6,892 bases of DNA from an uncultured Rikenellaceae bacterium (GTDB lineage: Bacteria; Bacteroidota; Bacteroidia; Bacteroidales; Rikenellaceae), in assembly GCA_947074135.1 (NCBI GenBank), contig CAMTOL010000123.1, positions 1 to 6,892 on the forward strand, in the 5' to 3' direction. The position numbers and the translations under genes are program-made. Shown piece after piece: positions 1 to 6,600 of this stretch; the first letter of the stretch is position 1, and each line of letters begins with the position of its first letter. The notes under the pieces are model-generated. The model searched no databases and had not been told where the DNA came from. It was given only the letters and a program-made list of their open reading frames with translations.

Positions 1-290
1 TCTGTACCTTGGTAAAGTTTATTCAAATAGAGTACAGGGTTATTTCCACTTGCATCGACAGCGAAAACAATAATTCGGAGCTTATCAACCCTATCCTCCG
101 AACTACTCCCCACAACAGATGATTTAGAGTATGGGACACTAATCTCCATCTCCAGTTCACTATCCTCAGAGCTCACTAAACTCTTATCTAATCTTTGACA
201 ACCTACAAACGAAACTACAGCAACCACAATGCCAATAGAGAGAGTGTGTTCTAACCATATCTTGCTCAAGTATATTGTTAACCGTTTCAT
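1..290 (-). CDS. fimbrial accessory or tip lipoprotein, 5' part only
   Basis: This is the N-terminal part (96 codons) of a gene that continues past the left edge. Its ATG at 290-288 overlaps the TGA of the upstream anchor gene (ATGA), which suggests translational coupling. The reading frame stays open to the window edge. The product starts with a long signal sequence (positive KR at residues 2-3, hydrophobic stretch about 17-29) ending in a lipobox FVGC with the lipidated Cys at residue 31. Residues 68-76 read VDKLRIIVF, followed by a VDASGN turn, a pattern common near the N-terminus of FimA/Mfa-type fimbrillins and minor fimbrial subunits. By analogy with the Porphyromonas fim and mfa clusters, where accessory or tip subunits (FimC-E, Mfa3-5) follow the anchor gene, it is probably a minor fimbrial subunit. 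That it is a secreted lipoprotein is well supported; the exact subunit role is inference, and the missing C-terminus prevents a family assignment. Confidence 0.75.
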   Translation of the reverse strand, partial: MKRLTIYLSKIWLEHTLSIGIVVAVVSFVGCQRLDKSLVSSEDSELEMEISVPYSKSSVVGSSSEDRVDKLRIIVFAVDASGNNPVLYLNKLYQGT

Positions 291-1291
291 ATCTCACCTT
301 CAATATTTACTACCACCCAACCATTAACACTGATTGTAGTTTCAAAATCGGAATTAACCGTGACAACAAACTCAAATGTATCCTCTCTATCCAAATCCTC
401 TTGCGTCTTATATTGAGGGTTACTCATTATAGTCGACACCAAAGGAATTGTCACTCCTCCGCCTGTAATATGAGGACTCTCGACAGTAACCACTCCACTC
501 GCATTTGTCTGATGAAGCCTCAAAACCCTCATATCACACCTTACAGTATCTCCTTGCGAAACTGTTGGCTGAACATACCGAATCTGTTTTGACGTACTAT
601 GCACTTCGTTATCGTATCCTAGTGTTGAGTTTGAGAGAGAGGTCGAGACTTTGAAATCCTGCTCTACTCCTCGCACCTGAACAGCCGACGATAAGTATGA
701 AACACCTCCAATCTTAACAACTATATTCTTAACATTGTTTGTAACTGACACCCTTCGACTAACATCTACTCCTCGTTGACTCTCTATCTCGACATACTGT
801 CCATAATAAAGCGTTTTAGACAACTCCGAAAACAGTGTATCAGCATCATTAGGGTCGTCCGTTACCTTGAGTCCTAATCTGAAATCGCTTAACGTACTGA
901 CTCCTCTTTGAAGTGTTGAGGCTGCTTTAGAAATCGAAACCTGTTTTCCCTGACCTCCGTCCGATATATCGAAGCTCTCCAAATCGCCACCTACTGCAAC
1001 AATCTTCCATAGAGCAGGAGGCAAATCCAACTTGATGGAGTTGTCATTAGTGAGTTGCGCCTTATCAGTCACTTCATAATTGTCGTAATATAGCCCACTA
1101 CTATCAAACACATAGAGCATAAGATGATTTATCTCATTCTCAAATTTATTTACACTCTCTTTGTTGAGAGTGTAGTAATATGATAGATAGATAGACGAAG
1201 AGGGACAATTGCCTATCGGTTCTTTGACACAACTTATCATTAAAAAAGTTAAAAAGGATACGACAATGGCTTTATTGAGAGTAGTATTCAT
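287..1291 (-). CDS. FimB/Mfa2-like fimbrial anchor lipoprotein
   Basis: This 334-residue lipoprotein has a signal peptide ending LMISC, with the lipid-bearing Cys at residue 21. A second cysteine follows in the NCP motif at residues 28-30; the pairing of a lipobox Cys with a nearby CP is typical of Mfa2/FimB-type anchors. Next comes a beta-rich N-terminal domain containing HLMLYVFDSSG, also characteristic of the family. The C-terminus (about 308-334) has the alternating strand pattern ending in NGWVVVN (323-329), seen in many fimbrillin-fold proteins. Length is close to that usual for Mfa2-type proteins. In Porphyromonas, Mfa2 and FimB anchor the fimbria in the outer membrane and limit its length. 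The gene lies 78 bp downstream of the fimbrillin gene and overlaps the next gene by 4 bp, so it is the middle gene of the operon. Family assignment is from motif recognition, not a search. Confidence 0.85.
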   Translation of the reverse strand: MNTTLNKAIVVSFLTFLMISCVKEPIGNCPSSSIYLSYYYTLNKESVNKFENEINHLMLYVFDSSGLYYDNYEVTDKAQLTNDNSIKLDLPPALWKIVAVGGDLESFDISDGGQGKQVSISKAASTLQRGVSTLSDFRLGLKVTDDPNDADTLFSELSKTLYYGQYVEIESQRGVDVSRRVSVTNNVKNIVVKIGGVSYLSSAVQVRGVEQDFKVSTSLSNSTLGYDNEVHSTSKQIRYVQPTVSQGDTVRCDMRVLRLHQTNASGVVTVESPHITGGGVTIPLVSTIMSNPQYKTQEDLDREDTFEFVVTVNSDFETTISVNGWVVVNIEGEI

Positions 1292-1320
1292 TACATAAGT
1301 TATATAATCGACTTCATAGT

Positions 1321-1350
1321 GAGTAAGGTAAGTTTCGCCCTACCTTACTC
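1321..1350 (-). promoter_or_regulatory. intra-operon hairpin between fimbrillin and anchor genes
   Basis: The arms GAGTAAGGTA (1321-1330) and TACCTTACTC (1341-1350) are perfectly complementary over 10 bp, with a 10-nt loop. In the direction of the operon the hairpin begins about 20 nt after the fimbrillin stop codon and ends about 30 nt before the anchor start codon. No T-run follows on the minus strand, so it does not look like a complete intrinsic terminator. On the plus strand only TTTTC follows and no gene reads into it from that side. The most likely role is a transcript-stabilising or attenuating element that gives much more fimbrillin than anchor; that role is inferred. Confidence 0.6.
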
Positions 1351-1369
1351 TTTTCTAAACTGCTAGGCA

Positions 1370-2449
1370 CTACACATTTGGAGTAACGTCAACGATATCC
1401 CAAGCCTTAACCTCAACTGTACAGTTAATATCTACTTTACCAGCCTCTGGATATGAGTCTGTTGGGTCTGTTATAATTGCCCCTGTTTTCTTAAACAAAG
1501 AAGAGAGTGATGAAATATTGATGCGATACAATTTACCAGCCTCAATTGTAGTCAATATTGCGCCTCCCACCGTAAACTTAGGAATTGTAATAAACTTCTT
1601 GTCTGGCATCAAAGTTCCAGTAGCATCTTTAACCTCAACTTTTAGAATCACGTGAGGCATTTTACCTGTTATTTCAGCCTCTAAGGTTTCTGTTGTCGAT
1701 TGCTCAAAAAGGTGATAACCAGCTGCCATATCGATTCCAATATCACTCAGACCTGAGTCATACATTTTTTCATAATCGCTACCAACAGCATAGTTTGTAG
1801 GCGATTTCCAATCTTTAGCTACTTCATCGCCTACAGCCAATAGAGGAGTTCCTGTACTCGATGTTTTGATATTGTTAATATAAACAGCAGTTACTTTAAC
1901 CTCGCTAACTCCATTTGTAGCGGCATCAACTGAAATAGCTCCTACAACCTCAACACGACACAAAGCAGGATTGAGTACAACTGTACAGATTTTAAGTGTA
2001 TGACCATCGGCATTAACACCACCATCTGTAATTGCGTTTGTCACACCATACATTGGCACAGCAGTACCACTCATCTGGTTGTTGTTAACATTTGCAATAT
2101 CAACAGCACCATTTGCATATACTTCAACCTCATTTACCGACGAGGGAACATTCTCTATTTTTACTGTTTGGCTATAGGCTGCACCAGTATTAATTGCAGA
2201 CAAATCATCAATAGTAAAATCATAGCGTCTTAGTACAGTTGAACCGCTTTTGAAAAGCACATAAGCAGAAGAGATAGTAGGAGGTACTGTGTTCATTTGA
2301 CTCTCAACCGTTTTTGAATTCACTAGCGAAGTCCTTGCAAAATTTAGCTCCATAGTTTGCAAATCGCCTAGATTTTGAGGCTCATCTCCGCTTTTTGAGC
2401 ACGATACAATGGTAAACAAAGTCACAACAAGTAAAAGAATTTTTTTCAT
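1370..2449 (-). CDS. FimA-type major fimbrillin lipoprotein precursor
   Basis: This 359-residue secreted protein has an N-terminal signal (MKK, then a hydrophobic run) ending IVSC, with Cys17 as the lipidation site. The rest is beta-rich and follows the two-domain FimA/Mfa1 plan of type V pili. An early strand MELNFA (33-38) is followed by Arg39, then SSAYVLFKSG, and a NVPSSVNEVEVYANGA segment resembling the first-domain pattern of this family. A KLYRINISSL segment lies near residue 305. The C-terminus ends in a strand EVKAWDIVDVTPNV, matching the usual W-containing final strand of fimbrillins. In characterised relatives a trypsin-like protease removes the N-terminus after an Arg and the freed groove accepts a donor strand from the next subunit; Arg39, 22 residues after the Cys, is a plausible site. 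The gene is first in the operon, ahead of the anchor gene. The ATG at 2449 is preceded by an A-rich leader. Role as main shaft subunit is inferred from gene order and fold. Confidence 0.82.
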   Translation of the reverse strand: MKKILLLVVTLFTIVSCSKSGDEPQNLGDLQTMELNFARTSLVNSKTVESQMNTVPPTISSAYVLFKSGSTVLRRYDFTIDDLSAINTGAAYSQTVKIENVPSSVNEVEVYANGAVDIANVNNNQMSGTAVPMYGVTNAITDGGVNADGHTLKICTVVLNPALCRVEVVGAISVDAATNGVSEVKVTAVYINNIKTSSTGTPLLAVGDEVAKDWKSPTNYAVGSDYEKMYDSGLSDIGIDMAAGYHLFEQSTTETLEAEITGKMPHVILKVEVKDATGTLMPDKKFITIPKFTVGGAILTTIEAGKLYRINISSLSSLFKKTGAIITDPTDSYPEAGKVDINCTVEVKAWDIVDVTPNV

Positions 2450-2612
2450 TTTGTTTTATTTTTTTATGGTTAAAAATTAATCTGCAGTCATAGCTACACC
2501 ACTCCGTAAACATATCGCAATAGGATAAAATACAGTGATATTTTTTAAATCTTGGTGGTAAGACAATCGCTCTTATCTCAACTGAAATGTATCGAAATCT
2601 AAGCTATGGTAT

Positions 2613-2632
2613 GGTCAAATGAGGTCAAATGA
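2613..2632. repeat. perfect tandem 10-bp repeat, candidate operator
   Basis: GGTCAAATGA occurs twice head to tail with no spacer. The core CAAATGA occurs a third time at 2681-2687. A 10-bp period places both copies on the same face of the helix, the arrangement expected for two protomers of a direct-repeat-binding regulator. It lies about 165-185 bp upstream of the fimbrillin start codon and is the most conspicuous repeat in that leader. The repeat is directly visible; an operator role is inferred. Confidence 0.5.
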
Positions 2633-2665
2633 CGTACCAAAAAGGTTATCTTTGACTTATATTAG

Positions 2666-2685
2666 ATTTGTTTGCACCAACAAAT
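2666..2685. repeat. 7-bp inverted repeat with 6-bp spacer
   Basis: ATTTGTT (2666-2672) and AACAAAT (2679-2685) are perfect reverse complements around the spacer TGCACC. The right arm overlaps the third CAAATGA core of the tandem-repeat motif. It could be a dimeric regulator site or a weak hairpin in the fimbrial upstream region. A 7-bp AT-rich palindrome can arise by chance, so confidence is low. Confidence 0.3.
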
Positions 2686-2784
2686 GACACCGATTTACAA
2701 CTTAAACCCAGTCTGTTTTTTATGTTTAATTGTAATTTTTTAAGAAACCAAAAAAGACAATTAACAATCTCATAATCAGCAGAC

Positions 2785-2814
2785 AAAAAAAAGAGAGTGA
2801 TTTATATCACTCTC
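2785..2814 (-). terminator. intrinsic terminator of the tolC-like/hlyD-like/yraN operon
   Basis: GAGAGTGAT (2793-2801) and ATCACTCTC (2806-2814) form a perfect 9-bp stem with a TTAT loop. Read on the minus strand the stem is followed at once by eight T residues (A8 on the plus strand at 2785-2792). It starts 53 bp after the yraN stop codon and lies upstream of the fimbrillin gene, so it separates the two minus-strand operons. Confidence 0.85.
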
Positions 2815-2867
2815 ATAGTAGTTGTATTGTTATATAACCAATATTTTTTTTAAAACAAAAAATCTAT

Positions 2868-3239
2868 TTACAACAATATGTTTTCATAAATACGAAGATC
2901 GCTCCCTCCATTTTGCAATAGATTTATTGCAATAAGGGTAAAATAGAAGTCTGTTTCAACTCGATTTTGACGCAGAAAAGAGGTTGCTGCACGTTTAAAC
3001 TTCTCAATTTTTCGACTATCGAACGCGGACTCAGGCGAGAAGTCACCAAAACTAGAATCGTTAGCTCTGCATTTGACCTCAACGAAATAGTATGCGCCAT
3101 TCTTCTGGGCAACGATATCAATTTCGCCTCGGCAGTGAACTCCACGACCATCACTCCAATTAGTTGTTACTATTTGGAATCCATTTTGTCGCAAATATTG
3201 CTGAGCAATTTGCTCTCCACGCCTACCTATCTCATTCAT
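2868..3239 (-). CDS. yraN: YraN family protein (UPF0102), restriction-endonuclease-like fold
   Basis: A 123-residue protein from the ATG at 3239. It begins NEIGRRGEQIAQQYL, the usual UPF0102 opening (G-x-x-GE followed by an A-x-x-YL helix), then NGFQIVTTNW. The PD-(D/E)XK-type core is intact: GEID at 38-41 and VEVK at 53-56, with Asp41, Glu54 and Lys56 as predicted metal and catalytic residues and Glu9 upstream. Length matches the family. The frame also opens at a GTG at 3278, 9 bp after the adaptor stop, which would add 13 residues; the ATG is preferred because it starts exactly at the conserved region. The biochemical role of YraN is poorly defined; nuclease activity is predicted from the fold. 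It is the last gene before the terminator and has no evident link to export. Confidence 0.88.
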   Translation of the reverse strand: MNEIGRRGEQIAQQYLRQNGFQIVTTNWSDGRGVHCRGEIDIVAQKNGAYYFVEVKCRANDSSFGDFSPESAFDSRKIEKFKRAATSFLRQNRVETDFYFTLIAINLLQNGGSDLRIYENILL

Positions 3240-3287
3240 AAATTGTGATCTGTTATCTGTGATTTGAAAATTAACCACTAAACATTG

Positions 3288-4181
3288 TCAATTGATTACC
3301 ACTTGCCCATACATACCTATTTTGAGATAGCCATCATTTTTGACCCTTATTTTGACCGCATAGACTTGGTTTGCTCTCTCGTCACGAGTTTGAATGCTTT
3401 TAGGTGTAAATTCGGCACGAGAGCTAATCCACTCAACCACTCCAGCATACTCTTTCTGTCCATCTGCTCCAGAATCAGAATAGACCTTTACAGTTTGCCC
3501 TAGCTTCATTTGAGTTAACTGACTAGCTGTAATATAGGCTCTAAGATATATCTGTTCGAGGTTTGCAATCGTAAAGAGTGGTTTACCAGTCGAAGCAAAC
3601 TCACCCGCTTCAGCATAACGTATAAGAACTGTACCGCCGATTGGGCTAACAATTGCGCAACGGTTGATTTGGTCATCGATTTGCGCCACTTGCGTTTCGA
3701 TAGCGAGTGCTTCGTCGGTAATGCTTTGGTTCGATGCGCTGATCTGCGAATTTTGAGCAATCCTCTGTTTTTCGAGCACTTGGAGTTGATTTGTGATATC
3801 ATCGACCTGTTTTTGTGTTGCAGCATTTTGCGAGGCTAGTTTTTCGAATCTACGTCTTTCGCTCTGCTGCCACGCAATTTGGGCTTCGACTGCACCGAGT
3901 TGTTTTGCGATATCGAGTCGGCGGTTTATGGCTCCGCTTTTGCTAGCAAGTAGCTGAAGTTTTTTGAGATGGAGTTGAATAGTATCGATATAACCGACAA
4001 CGACGCCACTATCGAGCAGTTGCCCATCTTCAAGCGACAACCACTCAATTGCACCATTACCTTCTGCAGAAACCGTTACTTCGGTAGCTTCGAATGTACC
4101 AGTTGCGTCCCAGTTAACCTCGTTGTTTTGGCAAGAGAGGAGTCCTATAAACATCAACAACAGCAAAATAATCTTTTTCAT
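3288..4181 (-). CDS. HlyD/YbhG-like periplasmic adaptor lipoprotein
   Basis: This 297-residue membrane fusion protein would bridge an inner-membrane ABC exporter and a TolC-type channel. The signal peptide ends GLLSC, so Cys17 is probably lipidated and anchors the protein as a lipoprotein. A biotinyl-lipoyl half lies at about 33-64, a long Gln/Ala-rich alpha-helical hairpin at about 65-172, and the second lipoyl half at about 176-207 (IVSPIGGTVLIRYAEAGEF). The beta-barrel follows, with FTPKSIQTRDER at 258-269 and LKIGMYGQV at 286-294. The FTPKxxQTxxxR signature is typical of the YbhG/YhiI branch that works with ABC-2 exporters. It lies 90 bp after the TolC-like gene and just before yraN on the same strand. 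No clear promoter box was seen in the 90-bp gap, so co-transcription is likely. Substrate unknown. Confidence 0.9.
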   Translation of the reverse strand: MKKIILLLLMFIGLLSCQNNEVNWDATGTFEATEVTVSAEGNGAIEWLSLEDGQLLDSGVVVGYIDTIQLHLKKLQLLASKSGAINRRLDIAKQLGAVEAQIAWQQSERRRFEKLASQNAATQKQVDDITNQLQVLEKQRIAQNSQISASNQSITDEALAIETQVAQIDDQINRCAIVSPIGGTVLIRYAEAGEFASTGKPLFTIANLEQIYLRAYITASQLTQMKLGQTVKVYSDSGADGQKEYAGVVEWISSRAEFTPKSIQTRDERANQVYAVKIRVKNDGYLKIGMYGQVVIN

Positions 4182-4271
4182 AACCTTATACTAATTTTGT
4201 TATAAATTCAATTTAACAGCTTAAATCTTAAAAACTTCGTTTCGATGACGTTTTGATTAATTCTACAAACA

Positions 4272-5525
4272 TTAGTTATTGGTTTTATACTTAATGTCGT
4301 ATAGCTCTTTAAGTAGTTCAATCTCGTGTGTCGAACGCTTTATTATTGCTTCGTTCTCGGCAGTAACCTCTCTCAACATCTCGTTGACAGTAGTTGTTCC
4401 ACCCTCAACCTTAGCCTGTGCAGCTCGCTTCACATTGCCTCGAAGTCTAATAATCTTATCATCATCTTCGAGTTGTGTTCTGAGTCGCTCTATTTCGCCT
4501 AGATTTGCTTTGAGCGAGAGATTGGTATTAAACTTAAAGGTCTGTTCCAGAGCATCGATATTGCGTTTTTGCATCTCTATTAACTTTTTATCGTTCGACG
4601 ACGAGTACCAACCCGAAAAATCCCAACTTAACTTCACACCCCCAATAGCATAAGGTGTCCAACCCGACTCAAAAAAGTTCAATCCTGGATTTGCGTATGC
4701 ACCCTGCACAAAGAGTCCGATACGAGGCAACCCTCTAGCCGAAATTGCATACTTCTGTGCCTCAACAACACTGCGCTGCGCCTCAAACATATCAATCTCT
4801 GGGCGGTTAATTGTATGGTAGTCAACCTCCACTGCCGATGGCTCTTCGACTGCGCCAACACTCAACCCAGTAAGCATCGACAACATATCGAGATAGGCTT
4901 TACGAGAGGATTCAATAGCGGCTCTACGTTGGTTGTTCGATATAATTTCAACACTAACAGCATCGAGGTCGGCTGAGGTTGCAATTCCACCTCCCAAATA
5001 ACTCTCAACAAGTCTAAAATTACGCCATAACTCCTCGTTGAGCAGGTCGGTAGCTTCGAGCTGTCTGTCGAGCAGCAGAACTCCAAAGAATAGTGAGTTC
5101 ACTCGACCTCTAAGTTCGTAAATATCAACATCTAACGATTTTTGTTCGGCATCGGCGGTAGCCATTAGGTTTTTGCGCTGGGCTCTAACCACTCCTCCGT
5201 CCCAAATAGCTTGTTGCAGCTCAGCTGAGGCTTTGTATTGATCTTTGGAAACCGAAGGGATAGAGATGCCGGGAATTTCGAACGGAAGTGCAATAACTTG
5301 AGTCTGGTATGTTGCTTGGGCATCGATAGCAAACTTAGGTACGTATGCGAGCGAAGCGTTTTTGAGAGAGTACTCTTTAGTTTTTTCAATAAGGCTGTAT
5401 CGAGCTATCAGAGGGTAGTTTTGTTGGGCGTTTTGGTAGCACTCCTCGATAGTCACACGTTGTTGCGCAGAACAGAGCAACGGCATCGCTAAGAGTATAG
5501 TTAATGTTGCGAGTATTCTTTTCAT
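4272..5525 (-). CDS. TolC-family outer membrane efflux protein
   Basis: From the ATG at 5525 this is a 417-residue protein with a signal peptide (MKRI, hydrophobic core, likely cleavage after CSA at residue 20). It has the duplicated outer membrane efflux protein layout: first repeat from RVTIEECYQNAQQNYPLI (23-40) to about 225, second from the NRPEID motif (240-245) to the end, including LSWDFSGWYSS (299-309) and long helical stretches rich in Glu, Arg and Leu. The RPE motif and helical hairpins are standard for trimeric outer membrane channels. The frame is open up to an ATG at 5576, but that codon lies inside the predicted -7 promoter box, so the start must be downstream; ATG at 5531 (MAMKR) is an alternative to 5525. 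First gene of the operon with the adaptor, divergent from the ABC ATPases, with which it probably forms the export complex. Confidence 0.9.
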   Translation of the reverse strand: MKRILATLTILLAMPLLCSAQQRVTIEECYQNAQQNYPLIARYSLIEKTKEYSLKNASLAYVPKFAIDAQATYQTQVIALPFEIPGISIPSVSKDQYKASAELQQAIWDGGVVRAQRKNLMATADAEQKSLDVDIYELRGRVNSLFFGVLLLDRQLEATDLLNEELWRNFRLVESYLGGGIATSADLDAVSVEIISNNQRRAAIESSRKAYLDMLSMLTGLSVGAVEEPSAVEVDYHTINRPEIDMFEAQRSVVEAQKYAISARGLPRIGLFVQGAYANPGLNFFESGWTPYAIGGVKLSWDFSGWYSSSNDKKLIEMQKRNIDALEQTFKFNTNLSLKANLGEIERLRTQLEDDDKIIRLRGNVKRAAQAKVEGGTTTVNEMLREVTAENEAIIKRSTHEIELLKELYDIKYKTNN

Positions 5526-5573
5526 AGCCATTGAATATATAGCTGTTAAAACGAACAGACTAGGGTTAAAGCA

Positions 5574-5605
5574 CAAATATACAAAAAAGGTTAGATTATT
5601 GTCAA
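5574..5605 (-). promoter_or_regulatory. predicted Bacteroidota-type promoter of the TolC-like operon
   Basis: On the minus strand TATATTTG (5581-5574) matches the -7 consensus TAnnTTTG exactly. A TTG at 5605-5603 lies 21 bp upstream, in the range for the -33 element. Transcription would start near 5567, giving a leader of about 40 nt before the ATG at 5525. Confidence 0.6.
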
Positions 5606-5631
5606 TTTTTGCGCTGAATATTATATCTTTG
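5599..5631 (+). promoter_or_regulatory. predicted Bacteroidota-type promoter of the ABC ATPase operon
   Basis: TATCTTTG (5624-5631) matches the -7 consensus TAnnTTTG exactly. A TTG at 5599-5601 lies 22 bp upstream, slightly long for the -33 spacing. Transcription would start near 5638, about 39 nt before the ATG at 5677. The -33 region overlaps that of the divergent promoter, so one regulator could control both. Confidence 0.55.
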
Positions 5632-5676
5632 TGATGTTAGACCAATTTTCGCCCTATTTTGTTTGTTTCAAATCTA

Positions 5677-6600
5677 ATGAACACTACTGCTATTGAGATA
5701 AGGGATATTGAGCATAGCTACGCCAAAGTCGAAGCTCTGCGTGGTGTGACTTTCGACGTACAGCGTGGCGAGATATTTGGCATCATAGGTGCTGACGGAG
5801 CAGGTAAAACTACCCTATTTCGCATAATGACAACCCTACTCCTTGCTAAAAACGGAACGGCAACCGTTGATGGGTATGACGTTGTAAAAGATTATAAAAC
5901 CATACGCTCTAGGGTCGGATATATGCCCGGCAGATTTTCGCTCTATGGCGACCTAAGCGTCGAGGAGAACTTGACATTCTTCGCTACTCTGTTTAAAACC
6001 TCGATTGAAGAGAACTACCACCTAATCGAAGATATATACAAACAAATCGAACCGTTCAAAAAACGGAGAGCCAAGAACCTCTCTGGTGGTATGAAACAGA
6101 AACTAGCTCTCTGCTGTGCTCTGATTCACGCACCTAGCGTTCTCTTTCTCGACGAGCCAACAACGGGAGTTGACCCTGTTTCGAGGCGAGAGCTGTGGGA
6201 TATGCTCTTCAAACTCAGAGAGAAAGGCATTACAATTTTGGTATCAACTCCATATATGGACGAAGCTATCCGTTGCGACAGAATAGGACTTATAGCAGAT
6301 GGAAAATTCTTAAAAATTGACACACCCGATGCTATTATCGATAGTTTCGACAAACCTATACTATCGGTTAGTCACCCCAATATGAAGCAACTGCTTAACG
6401 ATATAAGAGAGTATGAAGGGGTGCATAGCTGTTTTGCATTTGGCGATGCCGACCACGTAGTCTTCGATGAGCAGCCAAACTTGTGGCAATTTTCTGCATA
6501 TCTCAAAGACAAGGGGTATGACGATGCTAAAATTGAACGCATACGTCCATCGATTGAGGATTGTTTTATGTATATATTGGACAAAAAAATCGAAAAGTAA
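5677..6600 (+). CDS. ABC-2-type transporter ATPase, first of a pair (YbhF N-half-like)
   Basis: A 307-residue cytoplasmic ATPase from the ATG at 5677; an in-frame TTG at 5659 is less likely as a start. Walker A is GADGAGKT (38-45), the signature motif LSGGMKQ (135-141), and Walker B VLFLDE (155-160) with the catalytic Glu160 present, followed by the D-loop Asp166. The Asp in Walker A resembles the first half of E. coli YbhF (GPDGAGKT). Two normally conserved residues are changed: the Q-loop position in [10 protein letters not shown] is Gly85, and the switch position in VSTPYMDEA is Pro192 instead of His. About 90 C-terminal residues beyond the ATPase core end in [13 protein letters not shown], typical of ABC-2 ATPases. 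The stop overlaps the next ATG by one base (TAATG), so the second ATPase is probably translated by re-initiation. It is divergent from the TolC/adaptor operon and most likely energises that exporter. Substrate unknown. Confidence 0.9.
   Translation: MNTTAIEIRDIEHSYAKVEALRGVTFDVQRGEIFGIIGADGAGKTTLFRIMTTLLLAKNGTATVDGYDVVKDYKTIRSRVGYMPGRFSLYGDLSVEENLTFFATLFKTSIEENYHLIEDIYKQIEPFKKRRAKNLSGGMKQKLALCCALIHAPSVLFLDEPTTGVDPVSRRELWDMLFKLREKGITILVSTPYMDEAIRCDRIGLIADGKFLKIDTPDAIIDSFDKPILSVSHPNMKQLLNDIREYEGVHSCFAFGDADHVVFDEQPNLWQFSAYLKDKGYDDAKIERIRPSIEDCFMYILDKKIEK

Larger units (their letters stand above)
2450..2784 (-). promoter_or_regulatory. upstream non-coding region of the fimbrial operon
   Basis: About 335 bp upstream of the fimbrillin gene without a credible gene on either strand. 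It is AT-rich and carries a 10-bp tandem repeat (2613-2632) and an inverted repeat (2666-2685), listed separately. No exact TAnnTTTG box faces the fimbrillin gene. The nearest near-matches on the minus strand are TACATTTC (2584-2591) and TAGATTTC (2594-2601), each one base off, and neither has a well-spaced -33 TTTG. If one of these is the promoter, the fimbrillin mRNA has a leader of roughly 120-140 nt. An AT-only imperfect hairpin also lies at 2726-2764 (TTAATTGT against ACAATTAA, plus T6 against A6); its meaning is unclear. Confidence 0.4.

Noticed and set aside
275..592. Plus-strand 105-codon open frame opposite the anchor and third fimbrial genes
   Set aside because: It is antisense to two well-supported lipoprotein genes and its product is low-complexity with no recognisable motif.
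2647..2670. Two plus-strand TAnnTTTG matches (TATCTTTG at 2647-2654 and TAGATTTG at 2663-2670)
   Set aside because: Neither has a -33 TTTG at suitable spacing and no plus-strand gene follows; the match is short enough to occur by chance in AT-rich DNA. An antisense or small RNA cannot be excluded.
2726..2764. AT-only imperfect hairpin (TTAATTGT/ACAATTAA with inner T6/A6)
   Set aside because: Composed almost wholly of A and T in a very AT-rich stretch, with a bulge; not strong enough to call a separate element.
2450..2867. Possible invertible promoter for the fimbrial operon
   Set aside because: No pair of long flanking inverted repeats was found around a promoter-like segment, and no recombinase gene is in the window.
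3240..3278. GTG start for yraN at 3278
   Set aside because: It adds 13 residues ahead of the conserved UPF0102 opening; the ATG at 3239 fits family length better. It remains possible because of the short 9-bp gap to the adaptor stop.
5526..5576. 17-residue N-terminal extension of the TolC-like protein (ATG at 5576)
   Set aside because: The ATG lies within the predicted -7 box, and the extension would precede a complete signal peptide beginning MKR.
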